From: Cinclus cinclus
Lineage: Eukaryota; Chordata; Aves; Passeriformes; Cinclidae
Reading direction: 5' to 3'
Assembly: GCF_963662255.1 (NCBI RefSeq)
Contig: NC_085056.1
Location: 6,576,216 to 6,640,215 of the forward strand
Length of the DNA stretch: 64,000 nucleotides
The notes below the pieces were generated by a model. It was not told where the DNA came from. It worked only from the letters and a program-made list of their open reading frames with translations, and ran no database searches. Made by a program: the position numbers and the translations under genes. Below, one piece after another: positions 35,829 through 46,500 of the stretch (position 1 is the stretch's first letter; every line of letters begins with the position of its first letter).

Positions 35829-37500
35829 ACATCTGAGGTTTCCCCTAACTCCTGAAGTGAGGAATTGTCCATTTGTACCGTGAGGTTTGCAGTGCTGTAA
35901 CACGTCATGCGAATGCCCTTGCACCACTGCTCTCCTCTTGAGATGTTCAAAGAGGGACTCTGAAATCTAACTGCACAATGGCATTTCTCAGGGTCTCCCC
36001 CAAATTCAGGACTCCAGGCTGACCTGAGAGACTGGCCATCCCAATGGGAGGCAGGGCAGGGAACTTGCAGGAACACACAGCATCTTTCCCAGAACACCAG
36101 GTGTCAGCAAAACCCCAAAAATGGGCAGCAGGGGTTTAGCAGAAAAACAGGCTCTGTGCTGTATTTTATGTGCATGGGTTGCATTTTTTAAAAATCAGAT
36201 ATTTTAAAAATTATGTTGGAACACAACACGATAGGTCTGTGGTTCATTTCTTCCACGTAATTCCAAGGTCTTCTAGGGCGTGCTTCCCCTTTCCACTGTG
36301 CTTGTGATGTCCATGTTCCAGCTTGTGCTTATTTCTGAAAGTTTCTGAGGGGAACTTGGGGGCTTTGTGCAATTTTGAGGGGTTAAATGAATCTTCTGGA
36401 ATGCAGAAAGACGTGAGGCCATTAGGGATTGTGTGTGATGGCCAAATAACAAACCAATTCCCTACCACCTAATTACCGTGGGCCATTTTTAGAGCTGTTA
36501 CTATTAGGTTTTGGATTTATCATGGTCCAAAAATGGAAATGCATCAGGACTCTCTGCACACCCCTATTGTTTCAGGCTGCCTGCAGTCTCTGGAAGACAA
36601 TGCCTGAACTAGTCAGTACTGGATTCATACACAGAAGGCATTTTGCCCCCTGAGACCGGATCTTTAGAAAGAATCACAGTGCTGTAAATAAACACGCTGC
36701 TGGAGGGCGGGAGGGAGCCTGGATTTTGTGCTGGGGAGCAGCTGGAGCCAGGCTGGGCCAGGCTCCTGCACACGATGGCAGCAGCTCCAAAGAGCTGGAC
36801 ACACAGCCACTCTTTCCTCTCTGCTAAAACCAGTTCCAGGTAGTCCTGAACCTGCTGTGACTTGGAGGCAACGTGCTGGCAGAAGAGAAAACACAGGAAA
36901 AGCGGATCTTGGAGAAAACGGGCATATTGGCATTTGTGAAATACTGTCTGCCTCTCCCTTTTACCCTCCAAGTGACATTTTAAGCCTCAGGCAAGGAGGT
37001 AGGAGGGTGGGTCTGGCACAAACCCTACTTCTCCCACTGAATTCCTCTTTCAGGCACAACCTTTCTGTGATGGTTTCTGGCCACACAGCTCTTTACACAG
37101 AAAGAACAGGGTTGTTCCTAAACACTAGGCTCAGCTTATAGCTGGGTGTAGGCTGTCGTGGTGCCTGTGCTGAGCAGGAGCACTGGTGACCCCCGAGCCT
37201 GTCCTGTGTCCACTGCTCCACTCCTGGGGCTGGGAGGGGAGTGGGGCTGGCAGAGGGAGCACCTTGTGCAGGCTAAAAACTTGGTGCCTTAACACTCCTA
37301 TGCCTTCCACAAACTGAGAGGAAAGTATTCCAGCTGGCTGGGGGGATTCGGGACTTGCTTATTTGCCTGAGATCTTACAAAGCATGAGCAGAGCCCATAG
37401 TAAATAGCTCTGAACAAATACGGATGGTTTATTTAATCAGCAGCCTCAGAGGGAGACTTTCAGCCTTATTACCCTATCTCCACACTGAAAATATCTCTAT
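35829..37500. other. Intergenic DNA between NLRC5 and CPNE2
   Basis: I see no gene here. The open frames are short, differ on the two strands, and match nothing I know. Confidence 0.5.
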
Positions 37501-37506
37501 AAATAT

Positions 37507-37554
37507 CCTGATGATATAAATATCATCAGGTGGACACCTGATTATGTGTCCACC
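37507..37554. repeat. Two adjoining perfect hairpins
   Basis: CCTGATGATAT (37507-37517) and ATATCATCAGG (37520-37530) are perfect reverse complements with a two-base loop. GGTGGACAC (37529-37537) and GTGTCCACC (37546-37554) form a second perfect stem with an eight-base loop. The stems share two G bases. They lie about 500 bases upstream of the CPNE2 CpG island. Confidence 0.7.
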
Positions 37555-38024
37555 AAGGGTCGGGTGAGGTTGCTGGTGGCTCGTTGTGGTCAAGCCCTGG
37601 TGGCACCAGCCTGGAAGGGAACACATGCCAGTTCCTTGGGGTGAGGGGGTGATGGGTTGGTGTGACATGGCCAGCCCTTCATCTCTGGGCCATGCTTTTG
37701 GAGCCTGCTTGTTTTCCTTTTTTAACCATCTTTTTCCCACGGGAAGCAGAATCAGCAGGACACAGTTCAGGCCTGAATTCAGCGCCAGGAGCACCCAAAT
37801 TGGCAGGGCAGGGAAAACCCTGCTTACAACCCCAAACAGCACAAAAACCCAGTGGTTTTGCTTACTAATGATCGCTATTGACTCACCCAGGTAATACATT
37901 CCCTTGGATCAGAGTGCATAACACGGAAAAATAATTTTCTAGATGTGCGTTTTTTAGGCTGTTTTTAAGCATTTTATTTTTTTTTTTTTTCCAAACAGCG
38001 AAGCAAAAGAAGTTTTGGGGTAGA

Positions 38025-38048
38025 TTTTTTTTTTTTTTTTTTTTTTTT
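38025..38048. repeat. 24-base poly-T at CpG island edge
   Basis: An uninterrupted T run, preceded by a 14-base T run at 37977-37990. It marks the sharp upstream edge of the CpG island. Confidence 0.9.
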
Positions 38049-38104
38049 AAATCTGAAACGGACGATGCTCGTTGCGGGAGGGGGGAGCCCGAGCACGGCG
38101 GTGT

Positions 38105-38157
38105 CCGCCCCTCGCCATCACCGTACGGGAGGGGCGGGCGGCGATGGCGAGGGGCGG
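38105..38157. repeat. 15-bp perfect inverted repeat in CPNE2 CpG island
   Basis: CCGCCCCTCGCCATC (38105-38119) is the exact reverse complement of 38143-38157, with a 23-base GC-rich spacer. The right arm carries a GC box, so the left arm presents the same box on the other strand. Confidence 0.8.
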
Positions 38158-38159
38158 GC

Positions 38160-38248
38160 GTGGGGAGGTTCTGAGCCCGCAGCCCCGCGGGAGCTGCTCG
38201 GCTCGGCTCGGCTCGGCTCGGCCCGGCCCGGCCCGGCCCGGCCCGGCG
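38160..38248 (+). other. CPNE2: CPNE2 non-coding exon 1 (start approximate)
   Basis: Defined by the donor at 38249 (GTGAGT). It contains the pentanucleotide array. No ATG lies in it. It would splice to the acceptor at 49072. The transcription start is not visible. Confidence 0.5.
38197..38246. repeat. Pentanucleotide array, 5 x CTCGG then 5 x CCCGG
   Basis: Five exact CTCGG units (38197-38221) run straight into five exact CCCGG units (38222-38246), the two differing by one T-to-C change. The array ends two bases before the splice donor. On the minus strand the second half carries repeated GGG runs spaced by two bases. Confidence 0.92.
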
Positions 38249-38470
38249 GTGAGTACCGGCAGATCCCCGAGGATGCCCTGGGGATAACGGAGTGGGGGAT
38301 GCCCGGCGGGATCGTCCGTCGTGGCTCGGGTGGGTGCTGAGATCCCGGGTAGTTCGGTGGGAGGGAGGCGCTGGCCGGGACAGCGCAACACCGGTGTCAG
38401 CCGCTGGATGGGGAGCTGCAGGGTGGTGTCCCCCGCTGGCTCGTCCCGAGGTGTGTGGTGGCGCTTCTGC

Positions 38471-38512
38471 CCTCCATCCTCTGGGGCAGACCCTCCATCC
38501 TCTGGGACAGAC
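38471..38512. repeat. 21-base tandem duplication
   Basis: Two copies of a 21-base unit starting CCTCCATCCTCTGGG, one mismatch apart, in the 5' part of CPNE2 intron 1. Confidence 0.85.
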
Positions 38513-41500
38513 CTTTCATTCCTTGACCATCCCTCAGGACAGTCCCCGTGTCACTTTATGCTTCCCTTCCCCAGCCCGCGTCCCTTCGTTCATGCACGGT
38601 GTGGAACTCGTTCTGTTCCCACTCTGTGTTTCTAAAGATGTGAACTGGGCATGCAACCCCCAAGCAAATGCCAGGCCTGGTGGCTTCACTCCCCGAGCCT
38701 GAGGTTATTTGTAGGGGTTTTTTCCGGGCAGCTGCTGCAAGTCCCTCTCCTTTTATCCTCTGCCGTTGAGTCTCAGGGGGGATCTGGCGACTTGGAGGCT
38801 GAAGAATCGCAGAGTCGCTTCTTCAGGAGCTGTTTGCAGCCTGATGCTGCCCCAGCTGCTGCTGCTATCCTTCATGCCATGCATTTTAGGGGGACTGGGA
38901 GGGTTTATGCTCACAGATGTGCTGCCTCTCTCTGTGCCCAGCAAGATGCTCTGCTCTCTGAGGAAGAGGAGAGCGGAGCATTTCGCTCAGCAGTGTGAGG
39001 GTGCTTGGAGGATGGCAGGCGGGGAGGTGTTTTCCTGTCAGCTCTGCCAGCCTGAAGACCCGATGCAATAAGTCTTTGTGTGAGTAACCCTAATTTAGGC
39101 AAGTGGCTGGACTAAAGCCAGCGGGGCTGGAGGACTTTGTGGGCAAACATACCCTTTGTAGCTGGTTACCACAAGGAGGGTGGAACAGGAAATAGAGGTG
39201 AGTGGAGAGCTGAGCTTCGGTGGCAGAAACATCTCTGAAGGGCTTGGTCCTTGCTGCTGACTCCCCAGAGTGTGAGCTGCTTTGTGGAAAGGAGTTGGGA
39301 GGATCCTCATGAACCTCGAGGACCAGATTTGAACCTCCTGGCCGCACACCTGAACCTTGCTGGAAAAGCTGGAGGTGTGAGCACAGCCCAGGTGTGCTCA
39401 GTTCTGATCCTGCTCCCCTGTCACCTGCATCAGCCTCCTCGAGTCTTGCCAGGTACTGGGGTCTCTGATACCACTGTGCTTTTCTGGAGTCAGAAAAATA
39501 TTTATTATCAGCCAGAAATAGCCTTCCATCAAAGCCCATTGGGGGCAGGGAATGGAGAGATGGGAGGAGGAAGGCTGGGAACAAAAGCTCGGGGCATGTG
39601 GAAGGGAGTTATTTTGAAGAACACAGTCAGTCGAGGATGTTTTCCTGTAGCTGCCTTGGGGAAATGCTGCATTTGCTTTGGTTACAGCTGTGTGATGGCC
39701 TGGGACATAAGTTTTCTGGTGATGTGTGTTTTTCTTTCCCTGCTGGAGCATCCTGACTGGGATAAAGTGGAGGGAAGGAGTGAGGGCATCCAGCAAGGCT
39801 TCCAAGTGCCCCCAGATTTCATCTTCCTGTGGTGTAGGCAGCACCTGCCTTGGGTAGACACGCAGCCCTGGAGCTGCTCTCTAAGAGCCAGCGCTGTCCC
39901 CAACCCCCTGGGGATGGAGTTTGCCAGCAGCCTGCCTCTGCTGACACTGTTGGCATGTTCCCTGCTGTTCCCAGGACCTGCTTGGTCAGGAACACAGTTT
40001 GGATCTCTTGAAGGGGCTGCAGACATTTCCTTGGTGCAGTGTGAGGGTGGGCAGGGTCATCCGATCCCTGGGATGCTTCTCCCTCCCTGCTGCCCTTTGA
40101 GCTCTCAGGATCCTGAGGGTCAACGTGTCGTGTCATGGGGACATCCTTGCTCCTGGGGTCTGTGATGGGGGACAGCAAGGGACTTCATGCTGGTTGCTGA
40201 AAGGCTGTTTGTGAAGCCAGTGCTTGTCAGGGTTACAGAACTCCAGCGCATGGCCAGTCTGTGCTGTAGGAGGGGATCTGGGCCCCAGGAGCTGGGGATT
40301 CCAGTGTGGAAAAATCCTTCTTGGGTTCAGCTGCTGGAGCTGAGCTGCGGATGAAGATGCTCTTTGCCCTAGGGGGATATATCAGCTGCACTAGGGCTAT
40401 ATCAGCTGCACAGCCCTTGGCAGACCTTAATTCTGCTCCTCTTCCAGCGATCTTCCTCCCTCACCCCAAAACGTTGGGATTTTGCAGTGCTGGAGCAGCT
40501 GCTAGCTACCCCACAATCTACCAGTCTGCCCAGTTGTGTTCTGGAATTGCATCAGCTTTGTTTGCCTTTCAGCAGTCTCAGAGTGGTGCGTGAAGAGTCT
40601 GGGAGGAATAACTTCTGCTCCTGTTACACTTGGTGGAAAGAGTTTCCCACTGACTTCAGTGGAAACCTCTGCCTGGGGGGAGCAGCCGGAGCTGCCGTAA
40701 ATCAGGGCTTGTTCTCCAGGAGCCACCGGTGTGCTGGGAACATAATTCCAGGTTAATTGATGAAAAAGCAACTCTTGCAGCCTCCTGTCTGGGTTCAGGG
40801 CTGCCAGCTCTCATAAGGAACTCTTTATGTGAGAACCTTGGCTGGTGTTCAGAGTCAGGGTGGGGGGATAGAAGGAAAGGTAAATTTTCTGGTGCAGTGG
40901 AGTTGCCTGGCACTTGAAATAGTGCTCCTGGCAGGATGCAAAACCCACAAAACAGTGTAAAAAAAAAAAAGAATTGAACACTTCTCTGCCCTTTCTGCCC
41001 CTGAAATCTTACAGTTTGTCTTTTAAACCTTTGTAAAATATTTGTTGAAGGACCTGAGTCATCACTTTTTGCTGCTTTGGCTCAGTTTCCTGGCTGCTGG
41101 CTTTGCAAGGTTACTTGTTTGGATCATGGGAGCAGGGGAAAACTAATTCCCAGGAACTCAGGTGAGTTTGAAGATCATAAAATTGTTGTTAAAATGCCAG
41201 AAAAACAAACGAGTTTATTTTCAATTCAGCAAGAAGGGCTCCAATTTTATCTGTCTGCTGCTTTCGCTAAGGCCTTGTGTTTGGGAGCTGTCATATTTTC
41301 TGCCTGTAGCCAGAAGGAAAAATCTTGTGTCTAAAATAGTCGCCTTCTCCCCAGCCCTGGATTTTCCATCATCACGTGATTCCAGAAGCTGAGGATTTAG
41401 GAAGAAACATCAGTTGTCATGAGGCTGATTTTAAAAATGATACAAGCTGGGAATACAAGTTTTGCTATTAAACAAGACCAGCGCTGTGCAGACATTTAAA

Positions 41501-43208
41501 CCCAGTCTGATATTCCCTTGAGCGGTGTCTAAAGCCATTGAGAAGGGGTCGAGAATTAGTCAGACGTCATTCTCACAAACCACAGCATTTTTGTGTCGCT
41601 GGCACACAATTCTGTCTCAGGGTGAAGCTTCACACATCAAGTGGCAGCATCTCTCTGCTGCAAAGCCGGCCAAAAAATTTAAAATTCTGTGGGAAAATGT
41701 TGGATCTTAGTGATGAAAATCCCATCTGTGAAGGGGAAAGAATGGGGGACTCTGAGTGGTGTGGTGGAAGGGAGAGGGAAAGGTGGCTCCAGCCATGGGG
41801 ACATCAGTGCTCTGCATTACTTGGTGTTGGTGTCCCAGTGCAAATGAGCATTGCACATAAATAGCCATGAATTAATATTTACTTATCAGCTGTGAAGCGC
41901 TGGTTGCTTTAGGGATGAACTGGTGCATGGGATGGAGGGACCTGCACAGCTGCCTGCTGCTGGGGCTCTTCTGGCTGACATGAGGTTAGACTGACATGCA
42001 GTGAGGTCCAAAAGCAGCTAAAGATATTTCTGATCACATAAATTATGGTTTTTTTTCTTCCCCTCTCACACGTGATGGGTAGTGTTGGCTGGGAATAGGA
42101 ATCCAATTAAGATTCAGAAAGACAGCATTTTTGCTTTCAATAGCATAGGAAAGTGGTTAATAAGTTAAACAGCCTGTTAAATACATGGTGTATAGTTAGG
42201 ATGTGGGAGGTTCCCTGTGCACCTGCAAGGGAGCCCTGCTGGCTGTGTGTCCTTTGCAGCCCAGCCACCCTCCCCACAGCCCCGATCCTTTACACTCCAT
42301 AGGGCCTGGCTTTAATAAATCCACTTTTTCTTCAAATCCAGTTTTGAAACAGATCTATCCCCCCTCCTTGTGACATATGGCTGCTGTAGGATGGGGCAGG
42401 GCATTTTCAATACTGGAAGTTAAAATATACCCCAGATTGGTTAGAGAAATTAAACCTCATCTCCCGGGATTTTAAAATCAAGGAATGCCCGAAATCCTGA
42501 GAGTGCCTTGTCCTCCCTTCGTGCATCTCCTGGTTTCCTTGTTTGTCCCACCCAGAGCAGGTATCTGACAAGAGCATCGCTGTCCTGGGGAGGCAGGAGA
42601 TTTGTGTTTGGCGTTTCCCTCTTTCGGACAGAGTGCTGCGTGTGGCTGCTCCCGCAGGACTGAGCCTCCCACTCCCCGTGGATTTCTGCCTGGGAACGCA
42701 GTGGGTGCGGAGCCGGCACACCAACCTTTCCCTCGGGTCCGCCTCGTAGGGCTCTTGTGTGCATGGTTTGATGTGATCGCCGCGATTCACGGTGACATCA
42801 CCGTGTTTTCTGCCCTGAATCACAGATTTCCCTAAACTGAGCCCCAGAGGAAACTCGTAGTCAAGCGAAAATGTGCAGCCCTTCTCCGCGTATCTGAGCC
42901 AAGTGCGTGCGTGCCGCTGGAGACGGGAACGGGCTCTGTGTGTGCGGCTCGGGCATCGCTGCGTGCCCCGAGCTGGGGGAGCTGCTGCGCTCTCACCTCG
43001 CTCTGCTCCTCGCTTGCCCTTTCTCCTGGTGGAGCTGGAAGCCTGGAGAGCACCCAGGGCTGTGTGAGCAGGGCATGGGCGCCAAGGTGGGCTCTGCCTC
43101 CTGCCCAGGCACCGCTGGTGCTGCTGGCTGGTAGCAGCCGTCGGAGCCCTTCTGTTTCCTCTCCGGTTTTGAGGAAGGATTTTTTCTTTCCCTGTGTTTT
43201 TGTTTGGG

Positions 43209-43240
<32 letters not shown>
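43209..43240. repeat. Poly-T (22) plus GT repeat
   Basis: T run at 43209-43230 followed by five GT units. Confidence 0.9.
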
Positions 43241-43299
43241 TCGATTTTTTTTCTCCGCTCTCCGATTGTCTGAGCACGCTCCCAAAACACGTCCAGCCC

Positions 43300-43519
43300 C
43301 AGGAGCTCCTCCCGGCCACCAGCGGTCACCAGTGGTGCTGGCCCGGTCCCCACGTCACCTCGGGGTGTGGAGGAGCGGCTTTTGCTTTCGTTTGCCAGCC
43401 GGGAGCCCTCGGCTCTGCGACGGCGGCTGAGGATTGTGGAAACACCTTGAGAGCTCAGGGGCCCCCCTCTCTTTGGAGCACTTGGCTCTGCTGCTCTTGG
43501 GGCTCGTGATTTCTCGTAG
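43300..43519 (+). other. CPNE2: Possible alternative first exon of CPNE2
   Basis: A moderately CpG-rich segment ends in CTCGTAG-GTAAGT at 43520, a near-perfect donor, on the + strand inside CPNE2 intron 1. It would feed the same acceptor at 49072. It could equally be an unused donor-like sequence; the 5' edge is arbitrary. Confidence 0.25.
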
Positions 43520-46500
43520 GTAAGTGGGTTTAGATACTTAGATGCTTTGGGGGACGTTTTCAGATTTTATCTGCAGAGTGTTGGAGAACAAATTTGCTCT
43601 TTGGTCCCCAGTGCCAGGGCAGGCTCTGCCCGGAGCTGCCTCCATGCCAGAAGCACATAAAAGCGTTTGGTTTTGCTCTCGCATCCCTGAATTGCTGAGA
43701 TTTCCAGTTTTGGTGTCCCTGTGGGTGTGAGCCGCTCTGTGAGGACCTGAGTCCATCCTCTGGTCCTGGAGCAGTGGCCAGGCAGCGGCTGTGCCCCTGC
43801 TGTTGCAGAGGGACCGGCTTTCACCCCGCAGGGATGCTGGCACAGGGGCTTTTGCCTTTCCCGGTGCCCTCCGGCAGCTCACCTCAGCTGCTCGGGACAG
43901 AGCAGCCCCAGGTCCTTCCAGATCCTGCTCAGCTGGAGGAAGCAGCCTGGGTGGCAAGTTTGGTGGTCACAGGGGGACCCTCGAGATCGTGGTCAGGGCT
44001 GTGAGGTGGCACAGGGAGCAGGGATGCAAGGCAGGAGGAGGCTGTGCAGAGGAGTCACTCCCACCCTGCAATCCTACAGTGTGATCCAGCCTCTTCGCTG
44101 ATGCCACTGCCTCCCGGAGTCCAGCAGCTGCTGTGCCACGTGTGGAGATGCCAGAGGGGCTGCTGGAGGTGGTGGAGCCGTGCTTGACATCAGCAGTGGC
44201 TGTCTCAGCTCTGTACTGGGCATGGGAGAGTGCTTTGGAGTTGCTTTTCAGGTGATGATATTTTCAAAATAAGATGAGCCACTTTGAAAGCGTCCAGCTC
44301 TGGTTTTACAGGGTTTGCCTCAGAGATTTTTAATATTTGTGACTCCCAGGTTACCTCAAGTGACTTCTCAGGGCTGTGCTGATCATCACCCCCTGGAGAA
44401 GCTTTGCTGGGTGCTGCCCATGTGCTGGTGCAGCCACTTGGGGTTTCAGCAAGGTGGGTACTGCCCTCACTGGCACCAAACCTGCAAAGACCTGGTGGGT
44501 GAGAGCTTTCCTGGGGACAGCAGCAGTATGAGAGGAGCTGGTGCTGTGGGTGGGGATGGCCCAGGTGTGAAATAGAGAAGCAGCCACTGTCACACTAGTG
44601 GCCAGCAGCCCTTGAGAGGGAATTTTGCAGTGCTGCTGTGAGAAGCCCAGCTATCAGCACGAGCAGCATTGTCTATTGTAACCCATCAGGGACAGTTTCC
44701 ATCAGGAGGGGTTCATTGGACATATCACCTTATTAGGTTGTCCTGAAACACTTTGTCCTTCTGTATCAGGCCCCAAAGCAGCTCAATAGGGTCCCCTTGG
44801 CTTCCAGCGGTCAGGACTGTGGGACCTGTATGTCAGGCTGGAAACAAGAGCCTGTCTGGGCATCTTTCTGCTGGGTCTGCTGCAAATCTCTGTGAATTTG
44901 AAAGAATTTGAGCTCAGTCCCAGCCATACTGCCTGTGCTGGGATGGTCAGAGAGTTTTCAGCCTTTTCCTGCCCAGTGGGAGAGATGAAGATCCTCTGAT
45001 GGTAACAGGTACCCAAGGAACATCTGCAGGGATGTACCAAGCATTCCCTTTCTGCTGCCCACCTTGCTCACCTGTGGCAGAGGCATTTGCTGGAGGACTG
45101 GCAGCAAGGTGCTGTGAACATGACTGATTGTACCCGTGTGCAAAAGGCCACGAGGCTGCTAGAAGGACCAGGTGCAATCTGTGAATCCACCCAACTGCCT
45201 AGGTGGGACTGAGAGGCAAATGCTTTTTGCTTTGCAGAAGAATTCTGGAGATGACTCTGTCAGCAGGAGAGAGAAAGTGACCCCTGAGTTGTGGTGGTGT
45301 GGGGAGCTGCCTCAGGTGTCCATTGCAGTGCATCCTGTCTTTTCCTGGTGTCTCCAGCTCCATGTGTCTTGTGTTTCAGCTTTTCTGCTGCTCTGGGCAA
45401 CCAGTTTCTGTATCCTCATACTCCTCTCCTGCTTCAATCTTCTGACAACCTGCTTTCACCTGCCCTTAATCCTCCCTTGGGTACTGCTGCTCTCCCTCTG
45501 TGTCTCCACTGCCTGTGAGCTCAGATAAGTGATTTATAACAACCCCAATTTACCTGTTTGATACTCCTCTTTCATTTTCGCTTTCCCAAAAAGAATTTTG
45601 CTTCCACAATTGCAATAGGCTGTACTGGGACAGCCTTAGTGGGCAAACAGTCACAGGTGACTTTTGTGGGTTATTACAGAAATAGTGGATCATCCCAAAG
45701 AAGGACCACCTGTTCCCTGGGATGGACACAGCAGAGTTTTGCATGATATCACTGTTGGGTGTCGATGCTTCTGTGTCTGTTTCAAATGTGCCTGGTATTG
45801 GCTATGAAAATAAATTATTTCTTTAATGAGAGGAGATCACTGAATTTAAGGCACTATTAAGATAGAACCCCCCCTCCAATGTTTCACCTATAGCACAGCT
45901 TTATTTTTCCCTTCTGTTTTTCTTGTTAATGTTTAAAGCAGAGCTTTAGCATGGCCTGAGGAATCGCTGCTCATGGGGCTGCTCTTCTGCAGAGGGAAGG
46001 AAACCTCTTCAGTCACAAGTTAGTTTGCAAAATGGGTATCTCCTTCCCCTCTTTCCCTTTCAGATAAGAGGAAGTAAAGGTTGCTCCCTGATTTTTCTGC
46101 TGACACTTTTACACTTTGTAGAAATGATTTGGCAATCTGCTGTAAAGATTGGGGTGCCATGGGATGAAACTGGGACTGCTAGATATTCTTAGATATTCAG
46201 GGCAGCCCCAGGCAGACCCCAGCCAACAAAACCCTTCTCTGTGGGATGTTGTGGACATGGAGCATCTTGGAAATGACCAAGCCATGGAGGAGAAAGTACT
46301 TGAAAGCTGTAAGCACAAAGATGTTCAATTCAGAAGGCCCTGGATGTTGGAGCCCAAAAAGGATTTGATGACCATGTCCCTGCATTCTGGTCCTGCTCTT
46401 GTGACACCCCTTGATAGCAGATGGGACCGTGGGGCAGTCAAATCTTCTGGCTTGTCCCTGAGAGCCCTCATTGGTAACCTGGCCGTGTTTAGTTGGGAGA

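Larger units (their letters stand above)
38050..38600 (+). promoter_or_regulatory. CPNE2: CpG island, probable CPNE2 promoter
   Basis: CpG-dense DNA begins right after the poly-T run. It contains two GGGGCGGGC boxes (Sp1/KLF type) near 38131-38159, no TATA box, and a strong donor (GCG-GTGAGT) at 38249. It is the first strong island upstream of the CPNE2 coding exons and on the right strand. CpG density falls off by about 38.45 kb. Confidence 0.7.

Noticed and set aside
35588..36097. A 169-codon minus-strand open frame
   Set aside because: It overlaps the CR1 remnant at 35632-35828 and has no recognisable content.
36609..36971. A 120-codon minus-strand frame with a somewhat protein-like middle
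   Set aside because: I found no homologue from memory, no convincing splice or promoter context and no gene expected here by synteny.
39251..40165. A 304-codon open frame on the + strand in CPNE2 intron 1
   Set aside because: The translation has no domain-like pattern and no resemblance to a known family. Splice-like sites do not bracket it, and long open frames arise by chance in GC-rich DNA.
42407..43285. A 292-codon open frame on the minus strand
   Set aside because: It is a by-product of the GC-rich zone and the poly-T/GT tract, which gives a poly-Lys run. The residue content is Arg/Ser/Gly-rich noise.
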